In this document: positions 1-5,088 of the stretch, piece after piece
Layout of the letters: each line of letters starts with the position of its first letter
How positions within the stretch are numbered: the first letter of the stretch is position 1
Source: an uncultured Paenibacillaceae bacterium
Lineage (GTDB): Bacteria; Bacillota; Bacilli; Paenibacillales; CALAME01
Assembly (NCBI GenBank): GCA_937983035.1
Contig: CALKAN010000091.1
Span: forward strand, 1 to 6,257
Direction: 5' to 3'
DNA length: 6,257 nucleotides
Program-made: the position numbers and the translations under genes
The notes under the pieces: model-generated
The model's database searches: none
What the model was told of the DNA's origin: nothing
What the model saw: only the letters and a program-made list of their open reading frames with translations

Positions 1-841
1 CTTTCGTGCCCTGCAATTCGTAATGAGTCGTGTTGTGAGGCCGCGGGGACTGTATATCTACACGAAGCACGATTAAGACGCCGTTTTTTGTTCTGATCAC
101 CGTTGTCGTCGAATCCGGCGTTTGCCAATGCGCATCGCTCGCACCCGGATGATCCACACCAAAATGCTCTTTAAAATATGCGGCGACCGCTCGTCCTTTC
201 GAACCAAAAGCAGTTAATGCGGCGAACTCGTCCCCGCCGGCTTGTCCGATCTTCAGCCATTGCGCGACCGGACCGATCGAATGGGTCGGATAAACAGAGG
301 CACGGTATTGCTGCGTCAGCTTTCCCCTCCATGTGAGCGCCCCGTCCTCATGATGCATCAGGTGTCTTACGTCATGCACATATCCGCATTCCGCATAAGT
401 CAATTCTCCGAACAAATCATGTTCCACCATATGCTTGATCATCATATTCGGACGCATATAACAATAATTTTCAGCCATCATATAGACTAAACCGCTTTCT
501 TCCACCGCTTCAATCAGTTCCCAGCTGTCTTCTATCGTGTGCGAAGCGATCACTTCACTCAGCACATGCTTGCCCGCTCGCAGCGCTTGAACCGTTTGTT
601 TAGCATGAACGAACATCGGCGTCGCTAACAATACTGCGTCTATATTCGAATCATCTAAAAGCTCATCATAATTCGCATAAGTTTTCACCCCGGGATGTTC
701 TCTTCCCCAAAGTTGCAGCACTTCTGGGTTCAAATCGCATACAGCCGCCAGTTCGATCCGTCCCTTCAACGCTTCGAGCGCATGTTTGAAATTTTTGCCC
801 CTCCTGCCTCCGACAACGGCCAGCCTTACTTTTTTGCTCAT
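1..841 (-). CDS. Gfo/Idh/MocA-family oxidoreductase (GH109-like), 3' end missing
   Basis: The first 280 codons of a gene that runs off the left edge. I translated it by hand from the ATG at 841, which has AAAGGAGAGG upstream. An N-terminal Rossmann fold is indicated by VVGGRRG (residues 9-15) and by the acidic end of the second strand, AAVCDLNPE (32-40). LLATPMFVHA (71-80) and GKHVLSEV (90-97) follow. The classical family motif EKP is here EVI, so the usual lysine is absent. AENYCY (123-128) and YPTHSIGPVAQWL (184-196), with the probable active-site His187 region, resemble the GH109-like branch. Family members bind NAD(P) and act on sugars, inositols or glycosides in the cytoplasm, either as dehydrogenases or by a redox-assisted glycosidase mechanism. 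The substrate cannot be read from sequence. It lies about 220 bases behind the RimL gene on the same strand and probably has its own promoter. A weak candidate is TTGGCG (889-894), 17 bases, TATGAA (866-871), which would leave a very short leader. Confidence 0.9.
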   Translation of the reverse strand, partial: MSKKVRLAVVGGRRGKNFKHALEALKGRIELAAVCDLNPEVLQLWGREHPGVKTYANYDELLDDSNIDAVLLATPMFVHAKQTVQALRAGKHVLSEVIASHTIEDSWELIEAVEESGLVYMMAENYCYMRPNMMIKHMVEHDLFGELTYAECGYVHDVRHLMHHEDGALTWRGKLTQQYRASVYPTHSIGPVAQWLKIGQAGGDEFAALTAFGSKGRAVAAYFKEHFGVDHPGASDAHWQTPDSTTTVIRTKNGVLIVLRVDIQSPRPHNTTHYELQGTK

Positions 842-908
842 TTCTGTTCCTCTCCTTTCTTTGCTTTCATAATTTTTGCTTTTTCTGTCGCCAAATTGCC
901 TAACCACG

Positions 909-968
909 GAATGTATCGACTTTATATTGTGAACGGGGAAATCACTGTCATCGAAGAGCGATACATTC
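909..968. repeat. 10-bp inverted repeat upstream of the Gfo/Idh gene
   Basis: GAATGTATCG at 909-918 is repeated as its exact reverse complement at 959-968, with 40 bases between the arms. The pair lies 68 to 127 bases upstream of the ATG of the oxidoreductase gene. It could be a two-site operator for a sugar-responsive regulator, or a relic of the sequence decay in this interval. The arm at 959-968 lies inside the possible methyltransferase-like remnant, which weakens the operator reading. Confidence 0.35.
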
Positions 969-1020
969 TATATGTTTTATCCTGCAAATAATCCACCGCT
1001 TGTTCATTCTGTTCCAATTT
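922..1020 (-). pseudogene. Possible C-terminal remnant of a methyltransferase-like gene
   Basis: In a frame shifted relative to the NUDIX stub, an open stretch of about 32 codons ends at TAA (922-924). It reads in part LEQNEQAVDYLQDKTYRMYR and then SSM. From memory, the pattern (acidic residue)-KTYRM-(aromatic)-R-x-x-M resembles the C-terminal helix of cyclopropane-fatty-acyl-phospholipid synthase-like or class I SAM methyltransferases, where forms like ETYRMWRLYM are common. There is no start codon with a good ribosome site and no catalytic domain, so it could not be functional. It may equally be chance. If real, it means the interval behind the RimL gene holds pieces of two different lost genes. 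Confidence 0.2.
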
Positions 1021-1066
1021 TCACCATGCGATCATCGAAAATATCCAACCATTCTTCTTGCGTCAT
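1004..1066 (-). pseudogene. NUDIX hydrolase N-terminal stub (truncated)
   Basis: An ATG at 1066 overlaps the TGA of the RimL-type gene (ATGA overlap) and has its own AAGGAG (1074-1079) at a 7-base spacing, the arrangement expected for a translationally coupled downstream gene. It encodes MTQEEWLDIFDDRMVKIGTE and then stops at TGA. That peptide matches the usual opening of Bacillales NUDIX proteins (an EEWxDIxDExMxxIGT pattern, normally followed by xRxxVHxxGxxH). Everything after the first 20 residues is gone, including the Nudix box GX5EX7REUXEEXGU, so no hydrolase activity is possible. The likely history is an acetyltransferase-NUDIX operon whose second gene was mostly deleted. The family assignment rests on a short peptide; the overlap and ribosome site support it. 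Confidence 0.6.
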
Positions 1067-1632
1067 TCCATTGCTCCTTCTTTCTTATGCATCATCTTCC
1101 ATTCTTCTGCCAGCACGCCATAAACGATATGGTCAACATAATGGTCATAAAGCCATTCCGCCTGTCTTATTTTCCCTTCTTGCGTAAAACCGAGCCTCTC
1201 CGGGATGGATCGGCTTTTCTTATTCGCCTCCGCTGCCCGGATATCCACTTTGTTCAACTTCAGATCATAAATGGCATAGTCAGTCAGCGCCCTGCAAACT
1301 TTCGTCATGATCCCCCGCCCTTGGAACCTTTCTCCCAGCCAATAGCCGATGTAAGCGATCCGGTTATCCCAGTCAATTTCGTTAAATCCTGCGATGCCGG
1401 CAACTTCTCCCCTGTAAAAGACAACCGTATTTACACTTTTCTGTTCTGCAAAATCTCGTAAACTTTGCCTGATAAAATTTTCCGTATCTTGAACGGTTTT
1501 CGTTTGGTCAAGCCATGGCAGCCAATTGCGCAAATAACGTCTTGATTCGTCTGTTAATTTGAAAATTTGTTCCGCATAGCGCACTTCTGCCAACTGAATT
1601 GTAATTTCTTCGTCAACTTTACATCCAAACAA
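1063..1632 (-). CDS. RimL/RimJ-type GNAT N-acetyltransferase
   Basis: A 189-residue acetyl-CoA-dependent acetyltransferase of the GNAT fold, close to the usual length for RimJ/RimL-like proteins. LRNWLPWLD (35-43) is the characteristic early motif of this group. The acetyl-CoA pyrophosphate loop (motif A) is IGYWLGERFQGRGIMT (95-110), with R102-x-x-G105-x-G107. LNKVDIRAA (126-134), N137, RSIPERLGF (141-149) and AEWLYDHYVDHIVYG (158-172) complete the typical RimL C-terminal half. Related proteins acetylate ribosomal protein N-termini, but many Bacillales paralogues have unknown targets, so the acceptor is not assigned. The start is TTG at 1632, with AGAGGGG (1639-1645) 6 bases upstream; no ATG is better placed. 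A weak minus-strand promoter may lie in the 98-base divergent gap with the LOG gene. Its stop overlaps the start of a NUDIX stub. Confidence 0.93.
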   Translation of the reverse strand: MFGCKVDEEITIQLAEVRYAEQIFKLTDESRRYLRNWLPWLDQTKTVQDTENFIRQSLRDFAEQKSVNTVVFYRGEVAGIAGFNEIDWDNRIAYIGYWLGERFQGRGIMTKVCRALTDYAIYDLKLNKVDIRAAEANKKSRSIPERLGFTQEGKIRQAEWLYDHYVDHIVYGVLAEEWKMMHKKEGAME

Positions 1633-1669
1633 TCCTAACCCCTCTTTTCTTTATCCGGTCCCATTCAGT

Positions 1670-1698
1670 TTCATCAACCCGCGAGATCATGATATAGT
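1670..1698 (+). promoter_or_regulatory. Probable sigma-A promoter of the LOG-family gene
   Basis: TATAGT at 1693-1698 (5 of 6 matches to TATAAT) is preceded by TG at 1690-1691, giving an extended -10 TGnTATAGT. A weak -35, TTCATC at 1670-1675, sits 17 bases upstream. The expected transcript start near 1705 leaves about 25 bases before the TTG start at 1731, enough for the GGGAGG site. The extended -10 would compensate for the poor -35. Confidence 0.4.
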
Positions 1699-1717
1699 GT
1701 AATCAATAGCAAATGAT

Positions 1718-1723
1718 GGGAGG
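1718..1723 (+). promoter_or_regulatory. Ribosome site that fixes the LOG start at TTG 1731
   Basis: GGGAGG lies 7 bases before TTG 1731. The two in-frame ATGs at 1713 and 1716 lie upstream of, or run into, this site and have no Shine-Dalgarno of their own, so TTG 1731 is the better start. Confidence 0.8.
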
Positions 1724-1730
1724 TTTTTAT

Positions 1731-2300
1731 TTGAAACGAATAGCGGTATTTTGCGGTTCTAGTTACGGCGCGTCTCATGCTTTTCGAGATGGCGCAGTGC
1801 AGCTTGGAAAAGAATTCGCTCGTCGAAAGATAACTTTAGTTTACGGCGGCGCAAGCACAGGGCTTATGGGAACATTGGCAAACACGGTGATGGACGAAGG
1901 CGGCCATGTCATCGGCGTAATACCGAAAATTCTTGAAGAGCGAGAAATTGCCCATAAGCATTTAACTGAGCTGCATACGGTTGAAACGATGCATGAACGG
2001 AAAGCCAAAATGGCCGATTTGGCGGACGGCTTTATCGTATTGCCCGGCGGCGCAGGCACTTTAGAAGAATTTTTCGAAATTTTCACTTGGGCGCAAATCG
2101 GACTGCATCAGAAACCGATCGGTCTTCTTAATATTGAAGGATACTATAACCCGCTGATCCACCTAATGGATCATATGATCGAGCAGCAATTCATGCAAGA
2201 AAAATATCGCGCTTTGGCTATTGTTGATGATGTTCCCGGCACGCTGATCGACAAATTCGCTCAATATAAGCCGCCATCAGTAAAAACTTACGATAAATAA
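1731..2300 (+). CDS. LOG-family protein (nucleoside 5'-monophosphate phosphoribohydrolase, YvdD-like)
   Basis: A 189-residue cytoplasmic protein of the LOG / TIGR00730 family. Characterised members cleave the N-glycosidic bond of cytokinin riboside 5'-monophosphates or of purine nucleotides such as AMP, releasing the base and ribose 5-phosphate. Visible motifs are IAVFCGSS (4-11), LVYGGASTGLMG (36-47), METMHERK-like TVETMHERKAKM (83-94) with the conserved R90, and PGGAGTLEE (105-113) with E113; R and E are the catalytic pair in the family. Length is typical. The start is TTG 1731 (MKRIAVFCGSS after initiation) because GGGAGG is 7 bases upstream; an ATG at 1713 would add six residues over that site. 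Older records call this family 'lysine decarboxylase', which is a misannotation. It is transcribed divergently from the RimL gene and ends 13 bases from a convergent gene, with no clear terminator between them. Confidence 0.95.
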   Translation: MKRIAVFCGSSYGASHAFRDGAVQLGKEFARRKITLVYGGASTGLMGTLANTVMDEGGHVIGVIPKILEEREIAHKHLTELHTVETMHERKAKMADLADGFIVLPGGAGTLEEFFEIFTWAQIGLHQKPIGLLNIEGYYNPLIHLMDHMIEQQFMQEKYRALAIVDDVPGTLIDKFAQYKPPSVKTYDK

Positions 2301-2313
2301 CGATATTATGAAT

Positions 2314-2874
2314 TTACAATTCAAACTTCTCTTTAATCCGCTTTGCGACTTCGCCGGCATTTAAATTGGTATTGTCAATTCTCAAATAATTTTTTCTCGT
2401 AATTTCGCCTTCCATTGAGTTGAGCCGCTTATGCTGAGCTGATTTTAATAAGTCGCGTTCAGACCAGTCCAAATTTCTTTTGGACGGTTTATGTTCTAAT
2501 CGATGCGGCGTCTTGTTGCGCTTCAGCCGTTCGTTTAAATCTGCTTCCAATTCGACAAAGTAAACCGTGCCGCCTCTCGATTCGAAGATTTGGCAAACTT
2601 TCTCCACGTATTCCGACTCTTCTTTTCGATCAAAGTTCCATAAATACGTGAAAATGAGTCCGTACAAATCACTTTTAGATACTGCTTCAAATATTTCATG
2701 ACGAAACAGCTGAACTAGTCTTCTTCCTTCCTCGGTGCCATAACTGAAAAAATGTCTCACAAGTTCGATAGTCATATGGTTATGGAACAGTTTCAGCTCT
2801 GTGATCTTCTCCAGCTCATGTCCAACTGTCATTTTTCCCACTGCCTGCGGTCCAAAGATAAGTACGAATTTCAT
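2314..2874 (-). CDS. P-loop NTPase / small-molecule kinase-like protein (AAA_33-like)
   Basis: A 186-residue protein with an N-terminal Walker A loop, FGPQAVGKMT (7-16), G8-x4-G13-K14. Met15 takes the usual Ser/Thr place and is followed by Thr16; this GKMT form is normal in this group of uncharacterised Bacillales 'AAA family ATPases'. FHNHMTIEL (30-38) is a second signature, with a likely substrate-side histidine cluster. GLIFTYLWNFD (72-82) is a hydrophobic strand, and FVELEADLNERLKRNKTPHR (106-125) gives a basic, arginine-rich lid region as in adenylate or shikimate kinase folds. It probably phosphorylates a small molecule in the cytoplasm; the substrate is unknown. The ATG at 2874 has AAAGGGTGATC directly upstream, and GGTGATC matches the 3' end of 16S rRNA well. 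It is a single-gene unit that starts just past a terminator and is convergent with the LOG gene. Confidence 0.88.
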   Translation of the reverse strand: MKFVLIFGPQAVGKMTVGHELEKITELKLFHNHMTIELVRHFFSYGTEEGRRLVQLFRHEIFEAVSKSDLYGLIFTYLWNFDRKEESEYVEKVCQIFESRGGTVYFVELEADLNERLKRNKTPHRLEHKPSKRNLDWSERDLLKSAQHKRLNSMEGEITRKNYLRIDNTNLNAGEVAKRIKEKFEL

Positions 2875-2900
2875 GCGATCACCCTTTCTCTGCCATTAGC

Positions 2901-2935
2901 TCAATTGTCAAAATTGATTGCACTGCTTTCGCAGT
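2901..2935 (-). promoter_or_regulatory. Inverted repeat and small hairpin in the leader of the P-loop gene
   Basis: Two adjacent symmetric elements lie 27 to 61 bases upstream of the ATG at 2874. TCAATT/AATTGA (2901-2906 and 2912-2917) are 6-bp arms around 5 bases. ACTGC-GAAA-GCAGT on the minus strand (2922-2935) is a 5-bp stem closed by a GNRA tetraloop. The first could be an operator and the second an RNA hairpin in the 5' leader. TTGACA on the minus strand (2906-2911) looks like a perfect -35, but no -10 lies at the right distance. I see no confident promoter for this gene. Confidence 0.25.
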
Positions 2936-2956
2936 CTGAAATTCTATTTAATAAAT

Positions 2957-2996
2957 CAAAAACCCAGCCTCGATGAGTTCGTCATTTTGGCTGGGT
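2957..2996 (-). terminator. Intrinsic terminator of the alpha/beta hydrolase gene
   Basis: On the minus strand, ACCCAGCC (2996-2989) pairs perfectly with GGCTGGGT (2969-2962). An inner stem of ATGA/TCAT (2973-2976 and 2982-2985) closes a GTTCG-type loop after a 2x2 internal loop. The outer stem is followed by TTTTTGATTT on the minus strand. It begins 36 bases after the hydrolase stop at 3033. No equivalent T-run follows on the plus strand, so it works in one direction. Confidence 0.88.
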
Positions 2997-3032
2997 CTAG
3001 CTGTTTGAGCTGTTCATTTTTTCATATGATTC

Positions 3033-3809
3033 TCATTGCTGCAAAAACTTCTCCATCCACATCGCACTGTCCTGCAGCATCTCTTTAATTAACCGATGTC
3101 CAACGCCCGGATATGTTTTTAATGCGATCTTCTCTTTATCCGCATAGTTTTTTTCCACTTCATTATAAAATGATATCAAATCATCAACCGGCATGCGTTC
3201 ATCCTTTTCGCCAGTGAGAATGAATAAAGGCAATGCATTAAAATCGCGCAAATAAGTCAGCGGATGGAAAGAAGCGACGCGTTCTTCATACTGGCTGATC
3301 ACGTCTTCCTCAGCCAAATGAGCGAACGGTTCCATCGTTAAAATAAACCGCCGGACAATGTTGTCCCATCGCGGAGAGCCGGAGATCGGCACCGCAGCTT
3401 TTACTTTAGAGATGCAATCTTTGGCCAGATAATGATAAATAATATGCGCGCCCATGGAAAAGCCGATTAAACCGACTCGTTCCGCATCGGCATGCGGATG
3501 TCTTTCTAATTCACGGATCAGCCGATTAATATAGCCGGATGATTCCCGGTAACCGTTGAATATATCGATCGGATCTTTCCACGTCATTCCTGCGCCCGGC
3601 GACTCGCCGTACCCGTATGCGTCGAATGCAGCAACAAAAAAACCTTTTTCTGCAAATGACTTTGCAATATTCAACCACGATTCTTTTGTTGAACCAGCGC
3701 CATGCAGCAATAATAGGACGGGTTTGACAACTTGGCTGTCATGATCATAAACATAGATCGATGCGATATCGTCAACGTTCACTTGAGTCGTTCGTATGTC
3801 CAACCGCAA
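3033..3809 (-). CDS. Alpha/beta hydrolase (esterase / dienelactone hydrolase-like)
   Basis: A 258-residue cytoplasmic alpha/beta hydrolase with a complete catalytic set. The oxyanion-hole motif is LLHGAGS (34-40). The nucleophile elbow is GFSMGA (116-121) with Ser118. The acid is probably Asp203 in TGEKDERMP (199-207), and His238 in PGVGHRL (234-240) completes the triad. AFDAYGYGES (61-70) is the typical strand after the oxyanion loop. A helical insertion (about 150-190) probably forms the cap. There is no signal peptide. The family cleaves esters, thioesters or peptides; the substrate is not deducible. The start is TTG 3809, with AAAGGGG (3815-3821) 5 bases upstream; the nearby ATG at 3814 is out of frame. 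It lies 68 bases behind the small GNAT gene with no obvious promoter between, so the two are probably co-transcribed. A strong terminator follows. Confidence 0.93.
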   Translation of the reverse strand: MRLDIRTTQVNVDDIASIYVYDHDSQVVKPVLLLLHGAGSTKESWLNIAKSFAEKGFFVAAFDAYGYGESPGAGMTWKDPIDIFNGYRESSGYINRLIRELERHPHADAERVGLIGFSMGAHIIYHYLAKDCISKVKAAVPISGSPRWDNIVRRFILTMEPFAHLAEEDVISQYEERVASFHPLTYLRDFNALPLFILTGEKDERMPVDDLISFYNEVEKNYADKEKIALKTYPGVGHRLIKEMLQDSAMWMEKFLQQ

Positions 3810-3814
3810 AACAT

Positions 3815-3821
3815 CCCCTTT
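3815..3821 (-). promoter_or_regulatory. Ribosome site supporting TTG start of the alpha/beta hydrolase
   Basis: AAAGGGG on the minus strand ends 5 bases before TTG 3809. A second in-frame TTG at 3803 would be 11 bases away and is less likely. The ATG between them and the site is in another frame. Confidence 0.65.
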
Positions 3822-3869
3822 AATATAAAGACAAATCTGATTTCATCGTTCCAGGACGACTGCTTCCAT

Positions 3870-3884
3870 TGACTAACTTAGTCA
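3870..3884. repeat. 7-1-7 palindrome across the stop codon of the small GNAT gene
   Basis: TGACTAA-C-TTAGTCA is a perfect 7-bp inverted repeat around one central base. It covers the TAA stop (3878-3880). A one-base loop is too tight for full pairing in RNA, so it would be either a short hairpin or a DNA-binding site between the two genes. About half a palindrome of this size is expected by chance in a window this long, so weight is low. Confidence 0.3.
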
Positions 3885-4324
3885 TCGCCCGCTTCTTCTT
3901 GCACTTCTGTTTGAAAAGAGCATAAAAACTTTTCAGCGCCGGGAAATTTCTCTCCTAAACTTCGAATTTCGAATCCGACGTTTCTGAAAAACTCGACGGT
4001 TTCTTCGTCCGTTTCAGCAACAATTCGCTTCGGTTTTTCTTTGGCGATCAGTTCCAAAAGCAAACCTCGTCCGAAACCCGCTCCTCTGCAATCCGGCCTG
4101 ACAGCCAAATGTTTCACTTCTATCGTTCCCTCTTCCACATGGCGATAGCCGATCACTGCAATAATTTCTTTCTCTGATTCCAAACCGCCCAATTGCAAGT
4201 CGGGATTGTTTTTGTATTCTAAAACGGCCAGCTCCAATTCCTCCGGATCTGGAAAAACGCTGTAACTTAACAACTCTCTTATTTCCGGCCGATCCACATA
4301 TTTTTTAATATTCAGCAGCATCAT
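3878..4324 (-). CDS. GNAT-family N-acetyltransferase (small)
   Basis: A 148-residue single-domain GNAT protein that would transfer acetyl from acetyl-CoA to an unknown amine. Motif A is visible as VKHLAVRPDCRGAGFGRGLL (70-89), with R80-x-x-G83-x-G85 forming the pyrophosphate-binding loop after the beta-4 strand. RIVAETDEETVEFFRNVGFE (100-119) is the usual motif B, where a helix leads to the 'FF..GF' aromatic pair. The tail VQEEAGDD is acidic and probably disordered. The start is ATG 4324, with AAAGGGTGAG just upstream; an ATG directly after it (4321) is equally placed. It is probably the first gene of a two-gene unit with the alpha/beta hydrolase. It belongs to a different subgroup from the RimL-type protein at 1063-1632: it lacks the LRNWLPW motif and is about 40 residues shorter. 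Confidence 0.9.
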   Translation of the reverse strand: MMLLNIKKYVDRPEIRELLSYSVFPDPEELELAVLEYKNNPDLQLGGLESEKEIIAVIGYRHVEEGTIEVKHLAVRPDCRGAGFGRGLLLELIAKEKPKRIVAETDEETVEFFRNVGFEIRSLGEKFPGAEKFLCSFQTEVQEEAGDD

Positions 4325-4370
4325 TGCTCACCCTTTTTATCATTGCCTGATGATCACAATAATTCTATCC

Positions 4371-4381
4371 ATTATATTATA
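4371..4381 (-). promoter_or_regulatory. Candidate tandem -10 elements for the small GNAT gene
   Basis: On the minus strand TATAATATAAT contains two perfect TATAAT hexamers (4381-4376 and 4376-4371), about 50 bases before the ATG at 4324. No good -35 is visible at 16-18 bases from either, so a real promoter here would lean on the -10. This supports a transcript for the GNAT and hydrolase genes separate from that of the upstream kinase-like gene. Confidence 0.4.
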
Positions 4382-4424
4382 CTTGCAATAGGAATAAAAG
4401 CATTGTTGTCGATGCGAGTTCCAT

Positions 4425-4976
4425 TCACCCATTCTCCATCGTCTTTTTCCGCTCATCAATATAACGATAGACCGCCTGAATTTGTTGCTCATAATCTTCG
4501 GTTATTTCGAAGTAAGGAAATCGATATTCCGAACATTTTGTTTTAAAATCATATGCTGACAGCACCGATGGATCAGGGCGATCGCCGCGAACTTCGATCA
4601 CGTTTCTATATTTTACAATCGTTTCAAATCTTTCGTTCAAATATTTCGGTGAAAATCCGATCCATGCGGGGATGATCTTCTTGGCATATTCCTTTTCGAA
4701 CTCTCTCACGTTTTGCGGCAGGATATAACAGCCTTCCATGATTAAATGCTGGTTATTTTCAATATTCGTCATGATGATCCCTTTTAAAATCGGCCATAAT
4801 TTGCCGCTGATCACCTCAATGCTGTCCATAGGAGTAAAACCAAAGTCCCTTCCGCTTCTGTACAGGCCCATCTTCAAATGATCAATCGACAAATACGGCA
4901 TGTTGTATTTTTCGAGCAGCGTTTGAGCCATATATGTTTTGCCGACGCTGCTGTTGCCGCCGATTAAAATAATCAC
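4425..4976 (-). CDS. P-loop kinase-like protein (2-phosphoglycerate kinase / chloramphenicol phosphotransferase-like)
   Basis: A 183-residue P-loop protein. Walker A is IGGNSSVGKT (5-14, G6/G7 to K13-T14). YLSIDHLKMGLYR (28-40) carries the Asp32 expected to contact substrate or magnesium in zeta-toxin and chloramphenicol-phosphotransferase-like kinases. HLIMEGCYILP (77-87) with Glu81 matches the second conserved block. EVRGDRPDPS (128-137) and YRFPYFEIT (151-159) lie in the lid and C-terminal part. It probably phosphorylates a small metabolite with ATP in the cytoplasm; the substrate is unknown. I chose GTG 4976 because AAGGAG is 8 bases upstream and the protein then opens with the beta strand of the P-loop. 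A longer frame from TTG 5051 would overlap the -10 hexamer at 5051-5056 and adds an unmotivated polar extension. No strong terminator is seen in the 100 bases after it. Confidence 0.87.
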   Translation of the reverse strand: MIILIGGNSSVGKTYMAQTLLEKYNMPYLSIDHLKMGLYRSGRDFGFTPMDSIEVISGKLWPILKGIIMTNIENNQHLIMEGCYILPQNVREFEKEYAKKIIPAWIGFSPKYLNERFETIVKYRNVIEVRGDRPDPSVLSAYDFKTKCSEYRFPYFEITEDYEQQIQAVYRYIDERKKTMENG

Positions 4977-4984
4977 AGCGCAAG

Positions 4985-4990
4985 CTCCTT
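4985..4990 (-). promoter_or_regulatory. Ribosome site that fixes the kinase-like start at GTG 4976
   Basis: AAGGAG on the minus strand is 8 bases before GTG 4976. No comparable site precedes the upstream in-frame TTG at 5051. Confidence 0.75.
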
Positions 4991-5050
4991 TTTCAACATG
5001 TTGATCGATGCGGAATTGTTTTGAATCAGAGTCGGCACATCGTTTTATCA

Positions 5051-5056
5051 ATTATA
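5051..5056 (-). promoter_or_regulatory. Candidate -10 of the kinase-like gene
   Basis: A perfect TATAAT on the minus strand lies about 75 bases before GTG 4976, in an A/T-rich stretch. The -35 region is poor (no TTGACA-like hexamer at 16-18 bases). A transcript from here would have a leader of about 65 to 70 bases, which contains the 12-bp palindrome TCAACATGTTGA (4993-5004) just before the ribosome site. Confidence 0.4.
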
Positions 5057-5088
5057 CTTTATTTTCTGGAAAAAATCGGCTGATCTTC

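Noticed and set aside
242..991. Plus-strand open frames within and beside the Gfo/Idh gene
   Set aside because: They are antisense to a well-supported Rossmann-fold protein or cover decayed sequence, and show no family features.
1000..1461. Plus-strand open frame of 153 codons opposite the RimL-type gene
   Set aside because: It lies antisense to a clear GNAT gene, has no ribosome site and no recognisable motif; the minus-strand frame explains the sequence.
1731..2300. Annotation of the LOG-family gene as a lysine decarboxylase
   Set aside because: The PGGxGTxxE motif and MHERK block define the phosphoribohydrolase family; there is no PLP-binding site.
2906..2911. Perfect minus-strand TTGACA upstream of the P-loop gene
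   Set aside because: No -10-like hexamer lies 16 to 18 bases downstream; the corresponding bases are the ribosome-site region.
4377..4424. Fifteen-residue hydrophobic minus-strand frame (MELASTTMLLFLLQV) directly after the kinase-like stop
   Set aside because: No convincing ribosome site, very short, and it ends inside the candidate -10 region of the next gene; chance is the better explanation.
4973..4999. Eight-codon minus-strand frame (MLKKELAL) overlapping the GTG start of the kinase-like gene, like a leader peptide
   Set aside because: It has no ribosome site of its own, and its codons are simply the Shine-Dalgarno region of the real gene.
4993..5004. 12-bp palindrome TCAACATGTTGA before the kinase-like gene
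   Set aside because: One or two palindromes of this size are expected by chance in 6 kb, so it is mentioned only with the promoter entry and not called separately.
4425..5051. Toxin-antitoxin or phage-defence module built on the zeta-toxin-like kinase
   Set aside because: There is no small antitoxin gene next to it, the adjacent gene is an ordinary GNAT, and no nuclease, helicase or other defence gene is present.
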